Positions 1 to 9,283 of a stretch of DNA of 24,276 bases are shown one piece after another (within the stretch, counting starts at the first letter, position 1; each line of letters opens with the position of its first letter). The DNA comes from Acidimicrobiales bacterium (GTDB lineage Bacteria > Actinomycetota > Acidimicrobiia > Acidimicrobiales > Ilumatobacteraceae): positions 1-24,276 of the forward strand of contig JAURHL010000009.1 of NCBI GenBank assembly GCA_030833305.1, read 5' to 3'. A program made the position numbers and the translations under genes. Below the pieces are notes generated by a model. It was given only the letters and a program-made list of their open reading frames with translations, made no database searches and was not told the DNA's origin.

Positions 1-2
1 AC

Positions 3-1019
3 CTGTCGCGCCGCACGGGTTCGCGCCTCGATTGGAGCGACGTCGACGCCGACCACTGCGGACGCGTTCTGTTGCTGGCCTACCCCGACCGTCTCGCCGT
101 GCGACGCCAGCCCGGTCAGTACCAGTTGCGCACGGGTTCGGCGGCGTGGTTCCGCCCCACCGACGCCCTCGCCCACGAGACGTTCGTGGTGGCCGCCGAT
201 CTGGACGGTGATCGCAAGAACGCGCGCGTTCGTTCGTGCGCCTCGGTGGACCAAGCGGTCATCGCCCGGGTGTTGCGCGACGACGTGGTCGACGAGAGAA
301 CGGTGACGTGGGACAAGGAGCGTCGCGACATCGTCGAGCGCGTGGTGGTGCGTCTGGACAAGATGCGTCTGAGCGAGGAGACGCGGCGCCCCTCCCCCGG
401 TGACGCGGCTGTCGACGCGTTGATGGAACGCGTGGTGTCCACACGACTGGCCGAGTTGCCGTGGGGCAACGCCACCGGCGAACTGCGCGCGCGGGTGAAC
501 TTCCTGCGTCGCGAACTGGGCGAGTCGTGGCCCGACTGGAGTGACAAGACGTTGCTGTCCAACATCGACGAGTGGTTGCGTCCGTATCTGGTGGGCATGA
601 CGTCGGTGTCGGAACTGAAGTCGCTCGACCTGGCCATGTTGTTGCGCTCGCAGTTGCCGTGGCCCGAGGGCGCGCGTCTGGACGAACTGGCCCCGACGCG
701 CATCGAGCTGGCGTCGGGTCGCACGTTGTCGTTGGACTACGCCACCGCCGTGGCCGAGGGCACCGCGCCGGTGGTGCGCGTGCGCGTGCAGGATCTGTTC
801 GGCACCAAGGTGCATCCCACCATCGCCGACGGTCACGTGCCGTTGGTGTTGCACCTGTTGTCCCCCGCCGATCGGCCCGTGCAGGTGACCGCCGATCTGC
901 CCGGCTTCTGGGCCGGCAGTTGGGCCGACGTGCGCAAGGACATGGCGGGTCGTTACCCCAAGCACCAGTGGCCCGACGACCCGGCCAACGCCGACCCCAA
1001 GAGGATGAAGGACCGCTGA
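3..1019 (+). CDS. hrpB: ATP-dependent helicase HrpB, C-terminal part (5' truncated by window edge)
   Basis: The reading frame is open from base 3, so the gene begins outside the window and only about the last 338 residues are seen. The helicase motor motifs (Walker A, DEAH box) would lie upstream and cannot be checked. The visible part matches the HrpB-specific C-terminal region. Near the end it carries the family signature: LVLHLLSPADRPVQVT, then a DLPGFW segment, then GRYPKHQWPDDP just before the stop. HrpB proteins are DEAH-box RNA-helicase-like ATPases of roughly 800 residues whose cellular role is poorly defined in most bacteria. The stop codon overlaps the ATG of the downstream TauE-like gene by one base (TGATG), so the two are probably cotranscribed and translationally coupled. 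Confidence 0.93.
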   Translation: MSRRTGSRLDWSDVDADHCGRVLLLAYPDRLAVRRQPGQYQLRTGSAAWFRPTDALAHETFVVAADLDGDRKNARVRSCASVDQAVIARVLRDDVVDERTVTWDKERRDIVERVVVRLDKMRLSEETRRPSPGDAAVDALMERVVSTRLAELPWGNATGELRARVNFLRRELGESWPDWSDKTLLSNIDEWLRPYLVGMTSVSELKSLDLAMLLRSQLPWPEGARLDELAPTRIELASGRTLSLDYATAVAEGTAPVVRVRVQDLFGTKVHPTIADGHVPLVLHLLSPADRPVQVTADLPGFWAGSWADVRKDMAGRYPKHQWPDDPANADPKRMKDR

Positions 1020-1771
1020 TGATCGGCTTCGACATCGCCGGCCTGTCGTTGCCCATGGTGTTGTTGTGCACCGCGTTGGCGCTGATCGGCTCCAGCGTTC
1101 AAGGTTCGTTGGGCTTCGGGTTGGGCATGCTCACCTCTCCGTTGTTCGCCATGATCGACCATTCGTTCGTGCCGGTGGCCATGATGCTGGCCGTCGTGCC
1201 CCTGACCTTCGGCGTGGCCATCCGCGATCGCGCGCACATCGACGCCTCCGGGTTCAAGTGGGCGATCCTCGGTCGGTTCCCGGGTGTGTTCATCGGGCTG
1301 GTGGCGTTGCGCGCCATGAACGAGGACTTACTGGCCTACGCCGTCGCCTCGTCGGTGGCCGTCGCCGTGATCCTCTCGGTGGTCACCTCAAGGCGCGGAC
1401 AGGTGGTGCCCACCAACGCCACCACGCTCACCAGTGCCGGTTTCGCCAGCGGGTTCATGGGCACGGTCACCTCCATCGGCGGGCCGCCGATGGCCTTGGT
1501 GTACAAGGACGGCGACCCCCGAACGGTGCGCGCCACCATCGCGGCGTTCTTCAGCATCGGCGTGGTCATCACCGTGGCCGGCTTCGTGCTTTCGGGCGAG
1601 ATCGGCCGCCACGAGTTGGCGTTGACGGCGGTGATCCTGCCCGGCGTGGTGGCCGGACTGCCGTTGTCCAGCGTGCTGGCGCGCCACATGTCGTCCGCGG
1701 TGATGCGACCACTGATCCTGGTGATGTGTGCCGTTTCGGCACTGTTGTTGGTTCTGCAAACCGCCCTCTGA
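1019..1771 (+). CDS. TauE/SafE-family membrane transporter (putative sulfite/organosulfonate exporter)
   Basis: A 250-residue, almost entirely hydrophobic protein with about eight predicted membrane segments. It has the two-fold pseudo-repeat of the TauE/SafE (formerly DUF81) family: a first half with GSLGFGLGMLTSP at residues 29-41, and a second half with ASGFMGTVTSIGGPP at residues 143-157. Both match the conserved Gly-rich family motif. Known members are linked to export of sulfite, sulfoacetate or related anions, but substrates vary and none can be named here. The ATG at 1019 is chosen because it overlaps the hrpB stop (TGATG); the same frame stays open far upstream only as an antisense-like shadow over hrpB. 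A 41-bp gap with a promoter-like hexamer separates it from the fumarase. Confidence 0.9.
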   Translation: MIGFDIAGLSLPMVLLCTALALIGSSVQGSLGFGLGMLTSPLFAMIDHSFVPVAMMLAVVPLTFGVAIRDRAHIDASGFKWAILGRFPGVFIGLVALRAMNEDLLAYAVASSVAVAVILSVVTSRRGQVVPTNATTLTSAGFASGFMGTVTSIGGPPMALVYKDGDPRTVRATIAAFFSIGVVITVAGFVLSGEIGRHELALTAVILPGVVAGLPLSSVLARHMSSAVMRPLILVMCAVSALLLVLQTAL

Positions 1772-1800
1772 CGGGCTGGGCATCCACGCGCTGGCGGGCG

Positions 1801-1806
1801 TAGCGT
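1801..1806 (+). promoter_or_regulatory. -10 hexamer TAGCGT for leaderless fumarase transcript
   Basis: TAGCGT fits the actinobacterial TANNNT -10 consensus. It is followed by exactly six bases (GACGGC) and then the ATG at 1813, which places the expected transcription start on the A of the start codon. There is no Shine-Dalgarno sequence upstream of this ATG, which agrees with a leaderless mRNA. No convincing -35 is seen. Confidence 0.5.
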
Positions 1807-1812
1807 GACGGC

Positions 1813-3464
<1,652 letters not shown>

Positions 3465-3482
3465 TCGGCACACCGGGCGGTT

Positions 3483-4301
3483 TCAGTCGAAGAGAGCTCC
3501 GAGGCGCAGTTCGCCGTCGCGGGTCTGTCCGCCGTCGGCCAGGAACTTCAACATCGCGTCCCGCGTGCCGACACCATCCAGACAGCGTGCGAACGCGTTC
3601 CACTCGGCGATGAGGTCGGCTTCCACGTCCTTCTCGGCGCGCAACACCGACGCCTTGGCCTCGGCCACCGCGTGCGCGGGGAACGACGCGATGCGCCGCG
3701 CCATCCGCTCCACGAAGGGCCACAACTCGTCGTGAGGCAACGCCCGATTGATCCATCCCCAGGATTCGGCGGTTCGAGCGTCGATGTCGTCACAGCCCAA
3801 CACCACTTCCATCGCTCGCGATCGCCCGAGCAACCGCGAGAGTCGTTGCGTGCCGCTGCCACCCGGGATGATGCCCAGAGCCACCTCGGGCTGGTTGAAC
3901 AAAGCACCCGGATGGTCACCATGCGGCAGGGCGGCGAAGCGCATGTCGCAACTGGACGCCAATTCGCTGCCGCCACCACCCACGCGACCCTCGATGACGG
4001 CGATGGTGGTCTTGGGCATGGTGCGCAACGTCTCGCACATGCGGTGATACGGACCCAACTCGGTCGTGGGCGGTTGACCGGGCGGAAACGTCAGGATCGC
4101 CTCCACGTCGAAGTGGGCGATGAAGAAGTCGGGGTTGGCCGACGACAGCAACACCACTCGCACCGTGTCGTCCACCGCCAGTTCCTCGACGATGCGGGCG
4201 GTCTCGATGAACTGCTCGAAGGTGAACAAGTTGATGGGCGGGTGATCGAACACCACACGCGCGATTCCACCGCCGATCGAGACCTTCACTCCTGCACCCA
4301 T
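3483..4301 (-). CDS. enoyl-CoA hydratase/isomerase family protein (crotonase fold)
   Basis: A 272-residue crotonase-family protein that probably hydrates or isomerises an enoyl-CoA in fatty-acid or related acyl-CoA breakdown. The CoA/oxyanion-hole region is RVGGGGSELASSCD (106-119), and a second signature, NQPEVALGIIPGGSGTQRL, starts at residue 136. Glu113 and Glu139 line up with the two catalytic glutamates of rat mitochondrial crotonase (Glu144 and Glu164), so true hydratase activity is plausible; the substrate is unknown. The ATG at 4301 has a purine-rich GGGGGAG ribosome-binding site a few bases upstream. The gene lies 33 bp after an F420-type oxidoreductase on the same strand and is probably the last gene of that transcript. 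It ends 18 bp from the convergent fumarase. Confidence 0.88.
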   Translation of the reverse strand: MGAGVKVSIGGGIARVVFDHPPINLFTFEQFIETARIVEELAVDDTVRVVLLSSANPDFFIAHFDVEAILTFPPGQPPTTELGPYHRMCETLRTMPKTTIAVIEGRVGGGGSELASSCDMRFAALPHGDHPGALFNQPEVALGIIPGGSGTQRLSRLLGRSRAMEVVLGCDDIDARTAESWGWINRALPHDELWPFVERMARRIASFPAHAVAEAKASVLRAEKDVEADLIAEWNAFARCLDGVGTRDAMLKFLADGGQTRDGELRLGALFD

Positions 4302-4334
4302 GACTCCCCCCGTCGTCGGATGTCGACGCGCGAA

Positions 4335-5243
4335 TTACTTCAACAGACTCTTCACCACGTTGCGCGTGTCGTTGATCTCGTCGGGAGTGGCCCCGAACTC
4401 GACCGCGGCGAAATCGGTGACGCCGATGTCGGCGAGCGACGCGATGCGCTCGGCCACCTCGGCCTCGCTACCGATGATGGCGATGTCGGCCGGACCGGCC
4501 GCGCCTTCCTTGTCGAGCATGGCGCGATAACTCGGCAACTGGCCGTAGACCACGAACACCTTGGCCGCGCGCTCCAGGGCGGCGGCGCGATCGTTCGTGA
4601 CGCACACCGGAAGGGCCGCGATGACGCGCGTGGAGTCACGACCGACCTTCTCGGCGGCGGCCCGCAAGGTGGGGACCGTGTGGTTCTTCAGGGTTTGCGG
4701 ACCCGTGCACCACGTGAGCGTGCCGTCGGCCAGCGCCGCGGTGACCTTCAACATCTGCTCGCCGAGCGCGGCGACCACGACGTTGGGTCGCGAACCACCC
4801 GGCACCGCCACACCACCGTTCACGCGGAACTCCTCGCCGGCGTGCGACACCGGCTTGCCCTCCAGCAGCGGCATCATCACTTCCAGGTACTCGCGCATGT
4901 GACGAACCGGCTTGTCGAAACTCATGCCCCACATGGACTCCACCACGATCTTGTGACTGAGACCGATGCCGAGGCACAGGCGACCGTTCGATGCCGCGTT
5001 CACCGTGAGGGCCTGCTGAGCCATCATCATCGGGTGACGTGGGTACGTGGGAACGACGCTGGTTCCCAACTCGATGCGGGGCACCTCGCGACCGATCACG
5101 GCCAGCGCCGTCAGCGCGTCGTGTCCGAAGATCTGCGGCGCCCAGTAGCTGGCGAAACCGGCGGCCTCGGCTGCTCGAGCCTCGGCCACCATGGCGTCGA
5201 TCGTTCCGTCGTTCGCTGCTCCACCGAAGATTCCAATTCGCAT
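4335..5243 (-). CDS. LLM-class F420-dependent oxidoreductase (MSMEG_4879-like family)
   Basis: A 302-residue luciferase-like (bacterial luciferase/F420 oxidoreductase, TIM-barrel) protein. The N-terminus MRIGIFGGAANDGT and the segments FGHDALTALAVIGREVPRIELGTSVV, YPRHPMMMAQQALTV and LCLGIGLSHK match what I recall of the TIGR03564 family (MSMEG_4879), whose members are assigned coenzyme F420 rather than FMN. Cofactor F420H2 is inferred from family membership; the substrate is unknown. The frame is open further upstream, but the ATG at 5243 is preferred: it opens the conserved N-terminus and has TACGGT exactly six bases upstream. The next gene on the strand is an enoyl-CoA hydratase, which suggests a role in redox or degradative acyl-CoA metabolism. 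Confidence 0.88.
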   Translation of the reverse strand: MRIGIFGGAANDGTIDAMVAEARAAEAAGFASYWAPQIFGHDALTALAVIGREVPRIELGTSVVPTYPRHPMMMAQQALTVNAASNGRLCLGIGLSHKIVVESMWGMSFDKPVRHMREYLEVMMPLLEGKPVSHAGEEFRVNGGVAVPGGSRPNVVVAALGEQMLKVTAALADGTLTWCTGPQTLKNHTVPTLRAAAEKVGRDSTRVIAALPVCVTNDRAAALERAAKVFVVYGQLPSYRAMLDKEGAAGPADIAIIGSEAEVAERIASLADIGVTDFAAVEFGATPDEINDTRNVVKSLLK

Positions 5244-5249
5244 GGGCCC

Positions 5250-5255
5250 ACCGTA
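5250..5255 (-). promoter_or_regulatory. -10 hexamer TACGGT for the F420-type oxidoreductase gene
   Basis: On the minus strand TACGGT is followed by GGGCCC and then the ATG at 5243. The TANNNT-N6-ATG spacing is the same as at several other operon heads here. It lies in the 58-bp gap after the ABC-F gene, so the oxidoreductase and hydratase may have their own leaderless promoter besides any read-through. Confidence 0.5.
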
Positions 5256-5301
5256 ACCGCGCCGACCACGCCCATCGGCACGGAACCAGCGGACGACGAA
5301 C

Positions 5302-6918
5302 TCAGGCGAGGCTGACGAGGTCCAGCCAGTCCCGGCCGAAGTAGTCCACCTGACCATCGGGCATCAACAGCACCTTGGTGGGTGACAGGTTCTCCACGAA
5401 CTCGGTGTCGTGGCTGACGAAGATGATCGCGCCCTTCCAGCCCGACAGAGCGTCGGCCACCGCCTCGCGACTGGGCGGATCGAGGTTGTTGGTGGGTTCG
5501 TCGAGCAACAGCAGGTTGTTGCGACCGACCATCAGCATGGCCAACGCCAACTTGGTCTTCTCACCACCGCTCAACGTGCCCGACTTCTGGAACACCTTCT
5601 CGCCCGACAGACCGAACATGCCCAACAGCCCGCGCAACTGGGTCTCGGTCAGTTGCACTCCGGGCGGCACCTCGCGACGGATGTTGTCGAGCAACGAGGC
5701 GTTCGTGTCCAGGTTGTCGTGCTCCTGCGCGTAGTAGCCGCACTGCACCTGATGGCCGAAAGCGAACTGTCCGAGGTCGGCGTCGGTCTCGCCGGCGAGA
5801 ATGCGCAACAGACTGGTCTTACCCGCACCGTTCAAGCCCAACACCAGCAATCGTTCACCACGACCCAGATCGAACGAGACGTCCTCGAACACCGGCGGTC
5901 CGCCGTATCCCTTGCACAGATGCTCGGCCGTGATGACGGTGGTGCCGCACGGTGGCGGATCCGGGAACTTCACCTGGATCCGTCGGGTCGCATTGGGAGC
6001 GTTCACTTTTTCGCCCTGCAGACGGTCGATGCGCTTCTCGATGCTGTGGGCCATGGCGGCCTTGGTGGCCTTGGCACCGAACCGGTCGACCACGGTCTGC
6101 AGACGATCGATCTCCTTGGCTTGCAGCGCGGCCTTCTTGGCGAGTCGTTCCTCGTCCTCGGCCCGCGCTCGTTGGTATTGGCTGTAGGTGCCGCGATATT
6201 CCACGATGTGTCCGGTGGCGTCCTCGGCCACTCGATCCAGGTGCAACACGCGTGTGATCGCCTCGTCAAGCAGATCGAGGTCGTGACTGATCACCAACAA
6301 GGCGCCGCGGTACTGGCGGAGGAAGCCGAGCAACCAGGTCTTGGCGTCCACGTCGAGGTGGTTCGTGGGTTCGTCCAACAGCAGGGCGTCGCTGCCGGCG
6401 AAGAGGATGCGCGACAACTCCACGCGACGCCGCTCGCCACCCGACAACACACCAACCGGTAGGTCCAGTCGTTCCCCGTTCATGCCGAGGCCGGCGGCGA
6501 TGCTGCGCGCCTCACTCTCGGCGGCGTAGCCACCTTTGAGAGCGAACTCCTCCTCGGCGCGGCTGAATCGTTGCACGTTGCGGTCGCTGGCGTCCTCCTC
6601 CATCGCGATGCGCAACTTCTCGATGCGCACCAAGTCGTCGTCGATGTTGCGACCCGAGAGGATGTGCGAGATGGCCGACCGTCCGTCGTAGATGCCCGCG
6701 ATGCGGGGATCCTGCGGCAGGTAACCGAAACCACCCTTACGGGTGATCTTGCCGGCGATGGGTTCGGCTTCGCCGCCGAGCACCTTGAAGAGGCTGGTCT
6801 TGCCGGCTCCGTTGCGACCCACCAGGCCCACCTTGTCCTTGGGCATCACGGTGAAGGTGGCGTCGGACACGACGACGCGACCACCCACTTCGACCGAGAG
6901 CGACTGGACCTGGAGCAC
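5302..6918 (-). CDS. ABC-F family ATP-binding protein
   Basis: A 538-residue soluble protein with two ABC ATPase domains and no membrane segments, the ABC-F layout. Domain 1 has Walker A GRNGAGKT (34-41), signature LSGGE (158-162) and Walker B LLLDEPTNHLD (179-189). A charged linker of about 80 residues (roughly 245-325) follows. Domain 2 has Walker A GLNGAGKT (361-368), signature LSGGE (449-453) and Walker B LLLDEPTNNLD (470-480). All catalytic motifs look intact. ABC-F proteins bind the ribosomal E site and act in translation or in resistance to ribosome-targeting antibiotics; which applies here cannot be told from sequence. The GTG at 6918 is the first possible start, because an in-frame TGA lies only one codon further upstream. 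Confidence 0.94.
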   Translation of the reverse strand: MLQVQSLSVEVGGRVVVSDATFTVMPKDKVGLVGRNGAGKTSLFKVLGGEAEPIAGKITRKGGFGYLPQDPRIAGIYDGRSAISHILSGRNIDDDLVRIEKLRIAMEEDASDRNVQRFSRAEEEFALKGGYAAESEARSIAAGLGMNGERLDLPVGVLSGGERRRVELSRILFAGSDALLLDEPTNHLDVDAKTWLLGFLRQYRGALLVISHDLDLLDEAITRVLHLDRVAEDATGHIVEYRGTYSQYQRARAEDEERLAKKAALQAKEIDRLQTVVDRFGAKATKAAMAHSIEKRIDRLQGEKVNAPNATRRIQVKFPDPPPCGTTVITAEHLCKGYGGPPVFEDVSFDLGRGERLLVLGLNGAGKTSLLRILAGETDADLGQFAFGHQVQCGYYAQEHDNLDTNASLLDNIRREVPPGVQLTETQLRGLLGMFGLSGEKVFQKSGTLSGGEKTKLALAMLMVGRNNLLLLDEPTNNLDPPSREAVADALSGWKGAIIFVSHDTEFVENLSPTKVLLMPDGQVDYFGRDWLDLVSLA

Positions 6919-6924
6919 CTCTCA

Positions 6925-6930
6925 AGTGTG
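6925..6930 (-). promoter_or_regulatory. weak -10-like hexamer CACACT upstream of ABC-F gene
   Basis: CACACT keeps the A and the final T of TANNNT and sits six bases before the GTG start at 6918, the same spacing as stronger sites elsewhere here. The first T is missing, so this is a tentative call. Confidence 0.25.
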
Positions 6931-6993
6931 TGCCGTCGAGGTCCCCGTCGCAACCACGCGCGCCACAAGCATGCGTGTCACAACCTGGCACGC

Positions 6994-7008
6994 CACGGCC
7001 GGGCCGTG
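6994..7008. repeat. perfect 15-bp inverted repeat CACGGCC-G-GGCCGTG
   Basis: Seven-base arms around a single central base, in the 101-bp gap between the SGNH lipoprotein gene (stop at 7020) and the ABC-F gene (start at 6918). It could be the stem of a GC-rich terminator for the mscL-SGNH transcript, though no T-run follows on the minus strand, or a binding site upstream of the ABC-F gene. The rest of the gap shows only the weak -10-like site. Confidence 0.4.
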
Positions 7009-7019
7009 AATGTCACCGC

Positions 7020-7955
7020 TCAATTCGAGGCGAGAGTCGTGATGGTGGTCGCCAGCGTCGTCGTGGTCACGCCGGGCACCGACGACGAAACCGATGTGGT
7101 GGTCACCGAAGGGTCCGAGGTCGTGGTGGTGGCGTTGGGATCCGTCGTGGTGGAGGCCTCCGGGGGCAGGTTCGTGAGAGGCGCATCGTTGGTGAACTCG
7201 GATGGGAGACACTTTCCGGTGGAAGGTAAGGGAGGGGTCCCGAGCATCTCGATGATCCGTTCCATCATCACGTCGTTGCCCCTCGCCACCGGATGTATGC
7301 CGTCCTTCCACAAGAGTCCCGGTGCGCGGGAGATGCTGCGCCAATCGAGTAGCCAGAGATTCTCACGAGCCGCGGCCTCCTCGAGGATCACCTCGTTCAC
7401 CTCGGCGATGTACGGCTTGAACTCGGTGGCGGTGAGGATGATCACCGGTCGAGGAGCAAGGGTGTCGAGAATCTCACGCAACATCTCGCGGTACTTGGCC
7501 TGATCCCTCCCGTAGTTGGTGCCCAGGAACAGCACCGCCGCATCGAAGCCTTGCGGAAGTTTCTTCTCGATGATGTCGAGCCCCAGATTGATCGGTTTTC
7601 CCCGTTCGCCCTCGATCGACACCTGCCATCCCAAGGGAACCAACAGGTCACAGGCCGGGCCACCGAATCGTCGCGACAAGGCGGCGAAGATCGAGTCACC
7701 GATGAAGAGAACCTTGTTGCCGTCGGCGACTTCGCCCACGGTCACCTGGCGACCCGAGGGGAACGTGGAAACGACGCCACCCGATCCGAGCGCGTCCGAT
7801 CCGGTCGGATCGGGAACGACCCCGACACCGGCCACCGTGCCGAGTGGACCGGTTGGTTGCGGAGCCGCATCGTCACCACCGCAGGCCGCCGAGACGGCGA
7901 TGAATGCCACCATGAACAGCGCCGAGCGCCTGCGAACCCGGGACCGCACGATCAC
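7020..7955 (-). CDS. secreted SGNH/GDSL-type hydrolase lipoprotein with Thr-rich tail
   Basis: A 311-residue predicted lipoprotein. It has an Arg-rich N-terminus, a hydrophobic segment (about 11-24) and the lipobox VSAAC with Cys25 as the acylation site, then a low-complexity linker to about residue 78. The SGNH fold follows: block I FIGDS with nucleophile Ser88, LGTN with Asn147, and DGIHP with Asp218 and His221 completing the catalytic set. The last 45 or so residues are almost all Thr, Ser, Pro and Val, probably an extended, surface-exposed tail. The domain resembles the SGNH modules of cell-envelope O-acetyl-transferring or esterase proteins, but the substrate is unknown. The GTG start overlaps the mscL stop (GTGA), so the two are translationally coupled. 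Confidence 0.8.
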   Translation of the reverse strand: MIVRSRVRRRSALFMVAFIAVSAACGGDDAAPQPTGPLGTVAGVGVVPDPTGSDALGSGGVVSTFPSGRQVTVGEVADGNKVLFIGDSIFAALSRRFGGPACDLLVPLGWQVSIEGERGKPINLGLDIIEKKLPQGFDAAVLFLGTNYGRDQAKYREMLREILDTLAPRPVIILTATEFKPYIAEVNEVILEEAAARENLWLLDWRSISRAPGLLWKDGIHPVARGNDVMMERIIEMLGTPPLPSTGKCLPSEFTNDAPLTNLPPEASTTTDPNATTTTSDPSVTTTSVSSSVPGVTTTTLATTITTLASN

Positions 7956-8341
7956 TTGGACTCGTTCTGCTCGCGAATCAACTTCAACTCGTCACGAATG
8001 GACGCCAGCAGAGCCATTTCGGTCGGCGGCGCTTCGGCCGGTGACCCGGTGGCCTTGTTGTACGCCTTCAACATCAGGAACAGCACGAACGCGATGGACA
8101 GGAAGGTGACCGCCACGGTGAGGAACGATCCGAAACGGATCTCGGCGTCGTTCAGATGCAAGATGAGCACGTCGTCGAACTTCGGCTCTCCGAACGGAAT
8201 CGCCACCAACGGCATGATGACGTTCTCCACGAGGGCCGTCACCAGACTCGAGAAGGCTCCACCAACGACGAAACCGATGGCGATCGCCAACAGGTTGCCC
8301 TTGTTGATGAAGTCCTTGAACTCCGACATCAGCTTCTTCAT
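7952..8341 (-). CDS. mscL: large-conductance mechanosensitive channel MscL
   Basis: A 129-residue protein of normal MscL length. An N-terminal amphipathic stretch (MKKLMSEFKDFINKGN) leads into TM1 with the family signature (about 17-46, AIAIGFVVGGAFSSLV then ENVIMPL). A periplasmic loop (about 48-69) is followed by TM2 (about 71-92) and a cytoplasmic helical tail rich in charge. MscL forms a homopentamer in the inner membrane that opens under tension to release solutes during hypo-osmotic shock. The ATG at 8341 is chosen over the upstream TTG at 8362 because GGAGG (8349-8353) sits seven bases before it. The gene heads the leftward transcript and is coupled to the SGNH lipoprotein gene. Confidence 0.95.
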   Translation of the reverse strand: MKKLMSEFKDFINKGNLLAIAIGFVVGGAFSSLVTALVENVIMPLVAIPFGEPKFDDVLILHLNDAEIRFGSFLTVAVTFLSIAFVLFLMLKAYNKATGSPAEAPPTEMALLASIRDELKLIREQNESK

Positions 8342-8362
8342 CGCGTCACCTCCGAGGCGCAA

Positions 8363-8368
8363 ACCCTA
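8363..8368 (-). promoter_or_regulatory. -10 hexamer TAGGGT for mscL (short leader with SD)
   Basis: On the minus strand TAGGGT would start transcription near 8356, giving a leader of about 15 nt that carries the GGAGG at 8353-8349. Unlike most operon-head genes here, mscL would therefore have a short Shine-Dalgarno leader. The site is divergent from TACCCT at 8399-8404. Confidence 0.45.
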
Positions 8369-8398
8369 CCGACGTCCGAGCGGTAACTGGCCTCGCAC

Positions 8399-8404
8399 TA
8401 CCCT
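8399..8404 (+). promoter_or_regulatory. -10 hexamer TACCCT for leaderless membrane-protein gene
   Basis: TACCCT is followed by GACGCC and the ATG at 8411, matching TANNNT-N6-ATG. No Shine-Dalgarno sequence precedes the ATG. Confidence 0.5.
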
Positions 8405-8410
8405 GACGCC

Positions 8411-9268
8411 ATGGCCGAGAACTCCGCCAGCGACCGCGATGGCACACCGCTCACGCAGGTCCCCGAGCTGTTGCTCGATCAGATCGATTCTCTGCGCGTG
8501 CTGCGCGCCGACACCGACGAGGAGAAGGGTGCCCTCCTCGAGCAGATCGGCGGCAAGGGTGTCGTCGAGCAGGAGATGGTCACGCAGATGGCCGCCATTC
8601 GCCCGCTCCAACATCCCGACCGCTTCGAGGAAGCCCACCGCCTGGTGATGCGCGCCATCGAGGTGCTCGACCGCAACGGTCAACGTCCGGCCGTGTTGCC
8701 CCGCCTCGGACCACTACGACCGGTGGCGACGTGGCTGGTGCAACTGGTGACGCGCTGGATCGTTCGCAATCACCTCTCCCGATTGTTGGGACGAATCTGC
8801 GGTCTGTACGAGCGTCGCGAGGCGAACAGCGAATGGTCCACCCGCGAGCACTCCATGTTGCGACGCGCGCGTCTGGACGCCCGACGCGTTCACGCGGGAA
8901 TGAACGGCAAGGCCCTCGGTCTGCCCACGTTCCTTCTCGGCGGCGCGTTCCTCGGATCGATCGCCAGTGCGTTGCAGAGCGTGGCCCGAGCCGCGCTCGA
9001 CTCGCGAGCCGGCGTCATCGTCCTCAGCATCGTCGTCATGGGCGTGTTGGCGGCGTTGTCATGGGTCGCTCTCTACAGCGCGGGAGTCGCGCGACGTCGC
9101 ATCAGACTGTCGACTGATCAACCCGTGAAGGCGTTGTGGGAGACCATCGGAGTGGCGGGCAAGCCACCGCGCGACGAGAGTTTCAACTTCGCGGCCTACG
9201 CGATCGCATTGCTGTTGCTGTCGTGGATCGTCATCCCGCTCGCGGTGTGGTTAGCTATCACGGCTTGA
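8411..9268 (+). CDS. unrecognised membrane protein (three C-terminal TM segments)
   Basis: A 285-residue protein I do not recognise. The N-terminal half (about 1-165) is soluble, highly charged and probably helical: acidic at 20-60, and Arg-rich at 117-160. Three likely membrane segments follow at about 172-192, 202-224 and 261-283, joined by an Arg-rich loop (228-232) and a polar loop (235-258). No catalytic motif is evident. Codon use resembles the neighbours, and the start has a good leaderless signal, so it is very likely a real gene. It sits alone between mscL (divergent) and an MFS gene (convergent, 15 bp away), so context says little. A sensor or scaffold with a cytoplasmic N-terminal domain is conceivable but unsupported. 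Confidence 0.8.
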   Translation: MAENSASDRDGTPLTQVPELLLDQIDSLRVLRADTDEEKGALLEQIGGKGVVEQEMVTQMAAIRPLQHPDRFEEAHRLVMRAIEVLDRNGQRPAVLPRLGPLRPVATWLVQLVTRWIVRNHLSRLLGRICGLYERREANSEWSTREHSMLRRARLDARRVHAGMNGKALGLPTFLLGGAFLGSIASALQSVARAALDSRAGVIVLSIVVMGVLAALSWVALYSAGVARRRIRLSTDQPVKALWETIGVAGKPPRDESFNFAAYAIALLLLSWIVIPLAVWLAITA

Positions 9269-9283
9269 CGCCACCGACGCTCG

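Noticed and set aside
1767..1773. TCTGACG half-site at the end of the TauE-like gene.
   Set aside because: No matching second arm follows. It is explained by the last codon and stop of the gene.
3672..5315. A 547-codon open frame on the + strand.
   Set aside because: It lies antisense to the enoyl-CoA hydratase and F420-type oxidoreductase genes, has the skewed His/Arg/Gly-rich composition of GC-rich shadow frames, and shows no recognisable domain.
7020..7160. Repetitive Thr-codon tract, considered as a DNA repeat or CRISPR-like element.
   Set aside because: It has no regular unit or spacer and is in frame as the Thr/Ser-rich tail of the lipoprotein.
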